Shown here one piece after another: positions 43,202 to 50,240 of a stretch of DNA of 50,240 nucleotides (position 1 is the first letter of the stretch; each line of letters opens with the position of its first letter). The stretch is from Vibrio sp. 99-70-13A1. Lineage in GTDB: Bacteria > Pseudomonadota > Gammaproteobacteria > Enterobacterales > Vibrionaceae. Both the position numbers and the translations under genes were made by a program. The notes under the pieces were generated by a model. It saw only the letters and a list, made by a program, of their open reading frames with translations, ran no database searches and was not told where the DNA came from. Location of the stretch: NCBI RefSeq assembly GCF_013114625.1, contig NZ_VTXD01000037.1, forward strand, positions 1 to 50,240, read 5' to 3'.

Positions 43202-44716
43202 TTATTCACCACATTTTGAATAACAACTAGGTTGACGAGGGCACTCTGCGCCACGTGAACAAATCAGTCGAGCTTCTGTTTCAATTCCTCTCTCAATCCA
43301 ATTGATATTAAGAATTTTTGCGATAGTGGTGAGATCTTTCTTAATGCTATTGGGAATGATCACTGAACCGCCATTGCTTACGCAAGATGCCTTGAGTTCT
43401 TCCGCTATGGATCTTGAATCGCCACCTTGAGCGTCGATTGCAGGGTTAAGGTCAATGCCTGCGCACAGAACGCGGTTGTTCCCTGCTGGGTCTGTCATGT
43501 TGACGGACTCACAGCAATAAATGCGCGGCTCATCGCCAACGTTTAGGATTGATATTTGTGCTGAGCTTCCGGCTCTTGGCTCGGTTAATCTGCGGAAAAC
43601 TGCCCAATGCTGGCAAGGATCAGCAACGGTTCTCATATTGCCCCATGGAAGCGGGATACCATTACCTCTGTAAACGGCTTTAAGCTTGCCCGGCCCATAA
43701 GCATCGAAATAGTGCCAATGTGGGTAAGGGGACACGACTGTCATTCTTCTCATCGCGACCGATGGAGAAACGCCAGCGCGCTTATGAACATCGATTTCAT
43801 ATCCCGTTCGGTCAAGCAATTGTCTGAAAGGAACTTTAGGACAAAGTAATGCACCAGCAAAAAAGCTGGATTCAAAATCACGCCAAGCTTGCAGAATATC
43901 TTGAGAGTTCAGTTGCGAGGATGATGCTGATTGAGAGTCGTCCCAAGTATTGTTGTTACCAACAGAGAGAACACTCTTAAGCCCTTCTTTACTGTGCAAG
44001 ATACAATGACCAATGTAGACAGATAAATCGTATTTCAAGCGCGTTGGGTACTCTTTGAGTATTTCGTTTAGGTAGATAGTTCCTGGAGGCTCAAAAAAAG
44101 AAGTGACAAGTTGTTTGGCATTGATACCAAGCTCATCAACCACATCTTTCGGAGTACGAGTGACCCAGCGGATTTGAATTCCCAAGCCTCGTGCGATATC
44201 AATTAAGTCTTCAACCCCCAAATTAAGTCGCTTGAGTCCTACCTCTTCAGCCGCACGCTCAAGATCAGGAAAATGGTTTTGATTGCTTTCTTGATGCGCT
44301 CGAATCAATAGGTGAGCAAACTGTTTACCTGAGATCCCCGTCTGTGACAGCATTTCAGGAATGGCAATTTGCAGAATGTCATTTGAGAATAAAAAACTAG
44401 GCTCAAGAGCCATCCCTCTAATTCCACCTCTGTTTCCTTTGTCTGGAGTAATAGCCTGTTGCTCAGGTTCATCATCTAAAAACCAAGCCGGGTCTTTTTG
44501 AAAGACCTGAGCAACCACTTCTAGCATATCAATGCTTGGTACTCGCTTTCCTCGTTCAATCATAGAAAGGTATGAGACAGAAGGGGCGTATTCAGGGTTG
44601 ATGCGAATACAGCGCGCAGAGAGATCTTCCATCGTGAGATGGTTCCTTTTTCTTAGGTTCCTAATTTTGGTTCCAAGAAAATGCGACTGACGAACTAAAC
44701 TTTTTGACAAGGCCAT
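43202..44716 (-). CDS. XRE-family regulator, RamB/ScfR-like (DUF3612-type)
   Basis: About 504 residues from the ATG at 44716 (GTG 44731 in frame is possible; neither has a clear ribosome site). An N-terminal helix-turn-helix (LRKRNHLTMEDLSARC ... VSYLSMIERGKRVPSIDMLE) is followed by a long region containing an IrrE-like segment (PPGTIYLNEILKEYPTRLKYD, about residues 215-235) in which the HExxH metal motif is not preserved. Near the C-terminus is a Cys cluster, ICSRGAECPRQPSCYSKC. The layout matches the RamB/ScfR family that senses acyl-CoA and controls glyoxylate genes in actinobacteria, and vibrio members labelled DUF3612. The divergent gene at 44987 encodes a malate synthase-related domain, which fits. 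Confidence 0.85.
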   Translation of the reverse strand: MALSKSLVRQSHFLGTKIRNLRKRNHLTMEDLSARCIRINPEYAPSVSYLSMIERGKRVPSIDMLEVVAQVFQKDPAWFLDDEPEQQAITPDKGNRGGIRGMALEPSFLFSNDILQIAIPEMLSQTGISGKQFAHLLIRAHQESNQNHFPDLERAAEEVGLKRLNLGVEDLIDIARGLGIQIRWVTRTPKDVVDELGINAKQLVTSFFEPPGTIYLNEILKEYPTRLKYDLSVYIGHCILHSKEGLKSVLSVGNNNTWDDSQSASSSQLNSQDILQAWRDFESSFFAGALLCPKVPFRQLLDRTGYEIDVHKRAGVSPSVAMRRMTVVSPYPHWHYFDAYGPGKLKAVYRGNGIPLPWGNMRTVADPCQHWAVFRRLTEPRAGSSAQISILNVGDEPRIYCCESVNMTDPAGNNRVLCAGIDLNPAIDAQGGDSRSIAEELKASCVSNGGSVIIPNSIKKDLTTIAKILNINWIERGIETEARLICSRGAECPRQPSCYSKCGE

Positions 44717-44719
44717 ATT

Positions 44720-44756
44720 TGTAAAATTCACACTGTAAAATTTTTGTTGTGAAATT
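44720..44756. promoter_or_regulatory. Three direct repeats at 14-bp spacing, probable operator
   Basis: TGTAAAATT (44720-44728), TGTAAAATT (44734-44742) and TGTGAAATT (44748-44756) recur exactly every 14 bp next to the start of the regulator gene. A related TTCACAAAATG lies near 44792. They are good candidates for binding by the regulator itself and for control of both divergent genes. The rest of 44757-44986 shows only the AGAGGGAAAG ribosome site of the next gene. Confidence 0.5.
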
Positions 44757-44986
44757 GTAAGTAAAAAAGCGTTAGTCTACAAACTAAGCAATTCACAAAA
44801 TGACAAAGTATTTAAACGTTAGTTTGGAATTATTGCTCTAGAACACATTATTACTGAATGAGCTTGTAAATTTTCATAATAAATATCGGGTTGAAATTGG
44901 ATTTTCCTAACTTCAATCAACAAATGAAAACTTACTTGTAAAGAGAAACAGTGAATGGTCACTGAATTAGTCAAGAGGGAAAGACT

Positions 44987-45589
44987 ATGAATATGCTTAC
45001 TTTCGATAAAACAGAAATCCAAAAACAAACAAAACCATTTATCGCTGAAGCTGTCTTTGCCGTAGAGACAATCAGTTCAAACCGACAAAGCGAAAAGCAG
45101 ATCAAAGCTAAACAGCTGCTTGATAGACTTTTCCCACTAGAAAATGGCTCACATCAAGACGTGACGAGCTATGTTATCGATTACCGACATGTATTGGCGT
45201 ATTTCAAAAATGGCCAGCACAGTGGCTTACAGCATCCTAAACAATTTGTTGCTTACATGGGAGAGAAGTGCGATCCCGACTCAATCCTGTTAAGAGATGG
45301 CAGTGGTAGCCACTTAGAAGTGATGTTTGGCAGCCATAAAGGGACAGGTTGTGTTGAACTGGTTGATATCGATGATATTCAGTTAGAAACCTGCACAACC
45401 TTTAGTCAAGCGCCTAAAGATATGATGTCGGATAGAAATACGATGGATGAGTCTACAGCCGCAATGCGACATTGGATAAGTCTAGTGAAAGGTGATGAGA
45501 AAGGTAAGCCTAAAGCTTGTAGTGAAGACAAAGAGTTTAAAGCGAAGAGTGGCGAAGATTACAGACTTGATTACTGTTATCACCTGTAA
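44987..45589 (+). CDS. Stand-alone homologue of the malate synthase G insertion domain
   Basis: 200 residues. From residue 46 on it follows the middle of malate synthase G: LLDRLFPLENGSHQDVTSY aligns with FLDESLPLENGSYQDVVAF of E. coli GlcB. Then LAYFKNGQHSGLQHPKQFVA, DSILLRDGSGSHLEVMF, VDIDDIQLETCTTFS and AMRHWISLVKGDEKGK match that protein's KNGKETTLRTPAQFV, ILLKNNGLHIELQI, INDVIVEAAISTI and LLYRNLLGLMQG blocks. It covers only about residues 160-310 of the roughly 720-residue enzyme. The TIM-barrel catalytic Arg, Glu and Asp residues lie outside it, so it cannot be malate synthase. The frame is intact, with its own start, ribosome site and stop, so it is not a recent fragment. Divergent from a RamB-like regulator. 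Confidence 0.75.
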   Translation: MNMLTFDKTEIQKQTKPFIAEAVFAVETISSNRQSEKQIKAKQLLDRLFPLENGSHQDVTSYVIDYRHVLAYFKNGQHSGLQHPKQFVAYMGEKCDPDSILLRDGSGSHLEVMFGSHKGTGCVELVDIDDIQLETCTTFSQAPKDMMSDRNTMDESTAAMRHWISLVKGDEKGKPKACSEDKEFKAKSGEDYRLDYCYHL

Positions 45590-45733
45590 GGTACCTGTTT
45601 ATACGCCTCTATTATCTCCAATGAATACTGGGAAGGTAAATGTTGAGATAGTAGAGGCGCATTAAGCTGAATTCATTGTGTTTCTATCACTTTAAATAAG
45701 CCAGTTTGAATAAACCTTGTCGCTTAAAACGAC

Positions 45734-45765
45734 CAAAGCCTCGAAGATTCGAGGCTTTGTTGTGT
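45734..45765. terminator. Terminator between convergent genes
   Basis: CAAAGCCTCGAA (45734-45745) pairs with TTCGAGGCTTTG (45748-45759), then TTGTGTTT. It serves the plus-strand gene ending at 45589 and possibly the minus-strand gene ending at 45796. A stretch of 140 nt before it holds nothing recognisable. Confidence 0.75.
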
Positions 45766-45795
45766 TTGGTAAGGTCATTATAAAAGAATGAATAC

Positions 45796-46812
45796 CTATA
45801 AAGGCATTACTCGATTTCGACCAAGGGATTTTGCTTCATAGAGTAGTTTGTCCGCTCTATCGATCAAAGATTCTGGTGTTTCACCTTTTTTAAATTCAAC
45901 GACACCATATGACGCCGTGATATTACCAACTTGCTGACCACTTCGGCGATCTTTAATGGATAATTTTTCAAGGACACGGCGGTTAGTATCTGCAAACTGA
46001 CGTGCAATACGCAACGATTTATTTGGGACGATCAAAGCGAATTCTTCGCCACCAAATCGATAAGCGCTGATACCATCTCTACTGCTTAATTGAAGCTTAC
46101 GGGAAATACTTTTTATCACGGTGTCACCGAATAAATGCCCATAGGTGTCATTGAAAGATTTGAAATGATCGATATCAAGAAGTATCAAGCACATAGCTTG
46201 ATTAGTTTCGCAGAGAGTTTTCAGATCTTTGTCGAAAGAACGGCGGTTATAAAGGCTAGATAAGCTATCAAACAGCGCATCTTTTTGAACTTCTACAAGT
46301 TGGTTCTTTAAACGACTGATTTCATTTGAAGCATTGTTTAACTGAGAGTTAAGGAATTGAGTTGAATGCCTAATGTCTCTTGATTCAGAAACAAGTTGGC
46401 GAACAAGCCCCATGACTTCATCTATCGACATTCCTTCATTTTCAACCCTAGATAGATCCCCAAGGCTTTTATCGATCATTTCTGAAAATGCAGAAGTGTC
46501 AGCTAAAGTGTCATTCATTGAATGTGCAACCTCTGTCACCAATACTTCGATGCTAGCGCGAAGTTCATTCATATTGGTTTCAGACTTGCTGGCTACATAG
46601 TTGGTGTAAAGAGTGTCACCAACCGTTGGGGGACAAATACCATATTGCTCTAAGACGCTGTCCATTTCTTTCGTTAGCTGAGGAATTGCATTATCAACAT
46701 AGGTATACCACAACGCATAATTTGCAGGTGTAGTAGACACTCTGTTTTTCATCATGAGTGGAACAGCTTTTTTTAAGTTAGCGGTCGATTTTTGAAATTC
46801 GTCTTTTTTCAT
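45796..46812 (-). CDS. Diguanylate cyclase (GGDEF) with cytoplasmic N-terminal helical domain
   Basis: 338 residues, no membrane segment. The N-terminal part (MMKNRVSTTPANYALWYTYV, about residues 20-39) is typical of a group of soluble GGDEF proteins. A long helix (about 125-175, ending SEISRLKNQLVEVQKDALFD-like) leads into the GGDEF domain: DSLSSLYNRRSFDKDL, LLDIDHFKSFNDTYGHLFGD and YRFGGEEFALIVP, an active GGEEF. The place of the I-site has R-D-G-I instead of RxxD, so product inhibition is probably absent. It makes cyclic-di-GMP. The signal it answers to is unknown. Monocistronic. Confidence 0.9.
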   Translation of the reverse strand: MKKDEFQKSTANLKKAVPLMMKNRVSTTPANYALWYTYVDNAIPQLTKEMDSVLEQYGICPPTVGDTLYTNYVASKSETNMNELRASIEVLVTEVAHSMNDTLADTSAFSEMIDKSLGDLSRVENEGMSIDEVMGLVRQLVSESRDIRHSTQFLNSQLNNASNEISRLKNQLVEVQKDALFDSLSSLYNRRSFDKDLKTLCETNQAMCLILLDIDHFKSFNDTYGHLFGDTVIKSISRKLQLSSRDGISAYRFGGEEFALIVPNKSLRIARQFADTNRRVLEKLSIKDRRSGQQVGNITASYGVVEFKKGETPESLIDRADKLLYEAKSLGRNRVMPL

Positions 46813-47014
46813 TATTCTTACTGCAACTAGGAATATTAACGGGAGTGACTTTAAGATAAGACTAGCGGATTTTTACGTAATTTGCTTTAAAAATTATATG
46901 ATTAATGGAGTCTGGTTATATTAAATCGAAACAACTTACAGTGTTTATATGAATTTAATGGTATGAAGTTTCGCAGAATAAAAAGTTAGGCGAGGAAAAT
47001 AATGCAACAGAAAC

Positions 47015-47044
47015 AAAAAAGCGCCGATAAAATCAGCGCTTTAA
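47015..47044 (-). terminator. Intrinsic terminator of the cold-shock gene
   Basis: On the minus strand, AAAGCGCTGA and TCGGCGCTTTTTTG form a stem around TTTTA with a T-tract; it lies about 22 nt after the stop at 47066. Confidence 0.75.
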
Positions 47045-47065
47045 AATTCTTAAGCTAAATGCTTA

Positions 47066-47278
47066 TTATTGAGCAACAACGTTAGCTGCTTGTAGGCCTT
47101 TTTGACCGTTCTCAACTTCGAAAGAAACCTTTTGGCCTTCTTTAAGAGTTTTGAAACCTTCAGATGCGATAGCACGGAAGTGTACGAATACGTCAGCGCC
47201 GCCGTTGTCTTGAGAAATGAAACCGAAACCTTTCTCTTCGTTAAACCATTTTACAGTGCCAGTATTTGTGTTAGACAT
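47066..47278 (-). CDS. CspA-family cold-shock protein
   Basis: 70 residues from the ATG at 47278, with AAGGGA on the minus strand (47285-47290) 6 nt upstream; an ATG at 47296 would add an unlikely six residues. The two RNA-binding motifs, KGFGFI and VFVHF, are intact, and GTVKWFNEEKGFGFISQD is the family hallmark. These proteins bind single-stranded RNA and melt secondary structure. It cannot be told whether this copy is cold-induced or constitutive. A hairpin occurs in its leader. Confidence 0.95.
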   Translation of the reverse strand: MSNTNTGTVKWFNEEKGFGFISQDNGGADVFVHFRAIASEGFKTLKEGQKVSFEVENGQKGLQAANVVAQ

Positions 47279-47311
47279 AATTTGTCCCTTATTCATAAAT
47301 TTTAGTTGTTT

Positions 47312-47329
47312 ATTGCAGTCTTCTGCAAT
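47312..47329 (-). promoter_or_regulatory. Leader hairpin of the cold-shock gene
   Basis: ATTGCAG (47312-47318) and CTGCAAT (47323-47329) form a perfect 7-bp stem with a 4-nt loop, about 35-50 nt upstream of the start codon. Long structured leaders are common in cold-shock genes. The rest of 47330-47534 is AT-rich and shows no gene. Confidence 0.4.
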
Positions 47330-47534
47330 GCGCTGATAATTGAATTATTTAATATTGCTAAGAAATAAGGAAAAACTACTTACAAAAACGGGTAACGATT
47401 TTACATGTCAATTTTACTTTTCTAACTTAAATAACTCTGGCTAACAGAGCGAGAGCATGGTAACACATTCTTAGAGGCTGTACACACTTTGATTGAGTTT
47501 TTACGAAAAAATTTTGCTGGGTATTTTAGAGGAA

Positions 47535-47554
47535 AAGGGAGCGTGGGCTCCCTT
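47535..47554 (-). terminator. Intrinsic terminator of codBA
   Basis: AAGGGAGC (47535-47542) and GCTCCCTT (47547-47554) form an 8-bp GC-rich stem; on the minus strand TTTTCC follows. It lies 22 nt after the codA stop. Confidence 0.75.
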
Positions 47555-47575
47555 GTTTATTGACTTTATTGAAGA

Positions 47576-48853
47576 TTAGCGTTTGAAGTTTACATCTTCA
47601 GTTTGATCAAGGTTGATCTTTGTTTTTGCTAACTGTGTTTCTGCAATCACTTTACCATGACGAACTGAGTATTGAACGGGCACTTGGCGACGAACAGCGT
47701 CAAAACCATTCTCTGCTGGAAGTATAAGTAGGCTGCCTGGTTTGCCTTCTTCGATACCGTAGTTGTCTTGAATATTTAGGGTGCGTGCAGAGTTTTTGCT
47801 GATCAAGTCCAGTGATTGGTTAATTTGGTCATAGCCCATTACTTGAGTGACATGTAACCCCATATGTAACACTTGCAACATATTTGCTGTGCCCAGTGGG
47901 TACCATGGATCAAATACATCATCATGACCAAAACAGACATTGATATCTGCTGCTAGCATTTCCTTTACTCTGGTAACACCACGGCGTTTCGGGTAATCAT
48001 CAAAACGACCTTGCAAGTGAATGTTGACTAGTGGGTTTGCAACAAAGTTAATACCAGACATTTTAAGCAAACGGAATAAGCGAGAAGCGTAAGCTCCGTT
48101 GTAAGACCCCATTGCGGTTGTATGGCTCGCAGTTACCTTATTCCCCATTTCAAATTTATGCGCTAGAGCGGCAAGGGTTTCAACAAAGCGTGATTGCTCA
48201 TCGTCAATTTCGTCACAGTGAACATCGATCAAGCAATCGTATTTTTGCGCCAATTCAAATACGTAATGAAGAGATTCTATGCCATATTCGCGAGTAAACT
48301 CGAAATGTGGAATTGCGCCAATTACATCGGCACCAAGTTTTACGGCTTTTTCTAATAACTCTTTGCCATTTGGATAAGAAAGAATACCTTCTTGTGGGAA
48401 AGCGACAATTTGAATGTCTACCCATTCTTTCATTTCTTCACGCACTTCTACCATTGCTTTTAGCGCAATCAATGTTGGATCAGAAACGTCGATGTGCGTT
48501 CGAACGTGCTGAACGCCGTTAGCTATTTGCCATTTAAGAGTTTGCTTCGCTCGGGATTTTACATCTTCGATCGAAAGCAGCTCTTTACGCTCAGACCAAC
48601 GCTCGATGCCTTCAAATAAAGTACCTGAAATATTCCAATTAGGTTCACCAGCTGTTTGAGTGGTATCTAAGTGAATATGGGGCTCACAAAATGGAGGAAC
48701 CGCCAGCCCGCCTTGCGCATCAAGCGTGTCACCTTGGTGATCGATTGGCTCATCAGTGTTGAGAATACGCTTGAATTGACCGTCTTCAATCAGAATCTGT
48801 TTCAAGCCTTCTTGGTCTTGAATTTTGGCATTCTTGATAAGTAGGGTTGTCAT
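47576..48853 (-). CDS. codA: Cytosine deaminase
   Basis: 425 residues, an amidohydrolase that converts cytosine to uracil and ammonia for pyrimidine salvage. The protein is close to E. coli CodA along its length. The metal and active-site parts are all present: PPFCEPHIHLDTTQTAG (metal His pair), HVRTHIDVSD, IDVHCDEIDDEQSRFVETLA (metal His and catalytic Glu), TASHTTAMGSYNGAY and NVCFGHDDVFDPWYPLGT (metal-binding Asp near the end of the barrel). It follows codB with 9 nt between the stop of codB and its own start. The two form one operon with a terminator after codA. Confidence 0.96.
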   Translation of the reverse strand: MTTLLIKNAKIQDQEGLKQILIEDGQFKRILNTDEPIDHQGDTLDAQGGLAVPPFCEPHIHLDTTQTAGEPNWNISGTLFEGIERWSERKELLSIEDVKSRAKQTLKWQIANGVQHVRTHIDVSDPTLIALKAMVEVREEMKEWVDIQIVAFPQEGILSYPNGKELLEKAVKLGADVIGAIPHFEFTREYGIESLHYVFELAQKYDCLIDVHCDEIDDEQSRFVETLAALAHKFEMGNKVTASHTTAMGSYNGAYASRLFRLLKMSGINFVANPLVNIHLQGRFDDYPKRRGVTRVKEMLAADINVCFGHDDVFDPWYPLGTANMLQVLHMGLHVTQVMGYDQINQSLDLISKNSARTLNIQDNYGIEEGKPGSLLILPAENGFDAVRRQVPVQYSVRHGKVIAETQLAKTKINLDQTEDVNFKR

Positions 48854-48862
48854 AATGAGTCC

Positions 48863-50098
48863 TTAAGCCGTCTGAGATGTCAGTGCTTTTTTATTGATAA
48901 TAGGGTTAAGTATTAGGTAGCTGATCGCCCCGCCTAAAACGGCATTCAAAGGCACCACCCCTGGTAAGAAATGCCCAGCTGCGACACCTGTTGCGACCGC
49001 GATAATGCCAGCCCAGTTAACGGTTTGGAACTCTGCCTTTGCAAAATCTTTGTAACGTTTACGATTCGAGAAAAAATCTGCGATGATCACGCCGCCAATT
49101 GGTGGGATGGCAAGTGAAAGAAAGGTCAGCCAACCGACAAAGTTGTTGTATAACCAAAGTGCGAAAATAGTACCAATGATGCCGTTGATTATAGACATAG
49201 ATGTACTAGAACGACCGGTAATATTAGAGATTCCTAAGCCTGAAGCATAAAGAGCATTTTCGTTGGTGGTCCAAATATTCAAACCTAATACGATAATCGC
49301 CGGCAGCAGCAAGCCTTGTGCAATCATGACATCTGAAATGTCAGAGTGACCTGTCGCTGCAGCACCTGCCGCCCCGAAGATAAACATCAAAGAGTTACCA
49401 ATGAAGAAAGCTACCATGGTCACTAGGACAGCACTTGCTGGCTTTTTACCAAAACGGACGAAGTCAGCGGTTAGTGTGCCGGCACTCACAAAAGATCCCA
49501 CTACCATTGCAAGCGCAACCGAAAAGTCCATTGGTGTTTCTGGCTCAATGAGCTGAAGTTGTTCTAACCCTCCAACACTGTCTACTGCGGTTAAGACTGA
49601 ATACCCGCCTAAAATGGCAATAGAAGGTACTGCAATTGCAGACAAAATCATGAGTGCTTTGATTCCGAAGTAGACGGTAGCCGTCATCAGTAAGCCTGAA
49701 ACAATAATCAAAGTATTAGTATCAACTCCGGTTGCTTTCTGTACCGGAATGGCAAACATAGCAACTCCCACACCAAACCAACCGACTTGAGTTCCACCAA
49801 GTAAAGCGGAAGGAAGCCATGAACCTTTAGTTCCGAAAGAAAAACGAGCGAGGAGGTGGGTTGAAAGACCCGTTGAAGATCCAATGTAGCCAAGAAATGA
49901 AGTGTAGATACCAAGAATTAAGTTACCGATGAGTACGGCGAGGAAGAAGTCATCAAAAGAAAGCCCAGTACCCAGTGAACCACCAGTCCACATACTTGCA
50001 GAGAAGAAAGTGAGCCCAAGCATTACCATGGTCAGTGAAGCGACTCCTTTCCTAGCCGATGTTGGTACCGGCCCGAGACTGTAGTTATTATCAGCCAT
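48863..50098 (-). CDS. codB: Cytosine permease
   Basis: 411 residues from the ATG at 50098, with GGAGGTGT on the minus strand just upstream; five residues of an upstream reading frame are excluded. About twelve hydrophobic segments and NCS1-family marks (MLGLTFFSASMWTGGSLGTGL near the N-terminus, LLGGTQVGWFGVGVAMFA and VALAMVVGSFVSAGTLTADFVRFG) identify the cytosine/proton symporter CodB. It is the first gene of codBA. A PurR-like site lies upstream. Confidence 0.95.
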   Translation of the reverse strand: MADNNYSLGPVPTSARKGVASLTMVMLGLTFFSASMWTGGSLGTGLSFDDFFLAVLIGNLILGIYTSFLGYIGSSTGLSTHLLARFSFGTKGSWLPSALLGGTQVGWFGVGVAMFAIPVQKATGVDTNTLIIVSGLLMTATVYFGIKALMILSAIAVPSIAILGGYSVLTAVDSVGGLEQLQLIEPETPMDFSVALAMVVGSFVSAGTLTADFVRFGKKPASAVLVTMVAFFIGNSLMFIFGAAGAAATGHSDISDVMIAQGLLLPAIIVLGLNIWTTNENALYASGLGISNITGRSSTSMSIINGIIGTIFALWLYNNFVGWLTFLSLAIPPIGGVIIADFFSNRKRYKDFAKAEFQTVNWAGIIAVATGVAAGHFLPGVVPLNAVLGGAISYLILNPIINKKALTSQTA

Positions 50099-50147
50099 TT
50101 TACACCTCCGCAATTAAATTTAATTCAAATAAAAGTGACCATATTTC

Positions 50148-50163
50148 AGGTAAACGTGCGCAT
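50148..50163 (-). promoter_or_regulatory. Possible PurR operator upstream of codBA
   Basis: On the minus strand, ATGCGCACGTTTACCT matches the PurR consensus ACGCAAACGTTTGCGT at 11 of 16 positions, with the ACGTTT core intact. E. coli codBA is PurR-controlled, so the location is sensible. A stronger match lies upstream of nupC. The end of the window (50164-50240) is AT-rich with nothing recognised. Confidence 0.45.
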
Positions 50164-50240
50164 TATGGTGATGTGGTTAGATTAGTCAATAGTGATATTT
50201 AAACAAAGCTGCACTAAATTTAAGTTTTAGTAAACTATTT

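Noticed and set aside
44987..45589. Malate synthase pseudogene fragment
   Set aside because: The frame is clean, has its own start, ribosome site and stop, and neither flank contains barrel-derived sequence that I can recognise.

Overview
The window reads as chromosomal DNA of a Vibrio species. The strongest pointers are a Qrr quorum-sensing small RNA with a sigma-54 promoter and LuxO-type boxes (about 42902-43122), a tnaA gene with a tnaC-like leader, a codBA pair, and a dense set of chemoreceptors and cyclic-di-GMP enzymes. Gene order and codon use look like core or stable accessory chromosome. I see no phage, integron, insertion sequence, CRISPR array, rRNA or tRNA.

Layout. 117-6601: a six-gene MoxR/Bat (aerotolerance-type) operon: MoxR ATPase, DUF58, DUF4381-like, two VWA proteins (the second fused to a TPR region) and BatD. 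6840-8691: a chemoreceptor gene broken by an apparent 20-nt deletion in the signalling tip. 8977-11095: an OmpR-type regulator and its histidine kinase. 11256-13289: a GNAT acetyltransferase and an HD-GYP protein. 13402-15224: the tryptophanase region with its leader peptide. 15387-17260: two lipoproteins around an endonuclease/exonuclease/phosphatase relic. 17418-20602: a coniferyl-aldehyde-type dehydrogenase, then a NupC nucleoside transporter behind LacI-type and CRP-like sites and a short repeat-containing ORF. 20915-23014: an EIIC-EAL fusion. 23722-32374: an RND efflux operon (OMF, adaptor, pump) followed by its own two-component pair and a methyltransferase. 32605-38757: a chemoreceptor, a lipoprotein, an exported protein and a CHASE-GGDEF cyclase. 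38912-42584: RhlE helicase and a NIT-domain chemoreceptor. 42902-45589: Qrr RNA, a RamB/ScfR-like regulator and a stand-alone malate synthase G domain. 45796-50098: a GGDEF cyclase, a cold-shock protein and codBA.

Themes. Signal transduction dominates: three chemoreceptors, two two-component systems, one EAL, one HD-GYP and two GGDEF proteins, with a quorum-sensing sRNA in the same window. Nucleobase/nucleoside salvage (nupC, codBA) is preceded in both cases by PurR-like sites.

The least expected structures are: (1) three heptanucleotide arrays with different units that all fit GNNNTAA, read in the sense direction just 3' of a gene, one of them supplying that gene's stop codon; (2) a free-standing homologue of the malate synthase G insertion domain, divergent from a RamB-like regulator whose start region carries three direct repeats at 14-bp spacing; (3) a tnaC-like leader that keeps the W-x-N-x-D signature but not the terminal proline; and (4) the Qrr locus away from luxO. 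All assignments come from reading the sequence and remembered family features; no database search was run.
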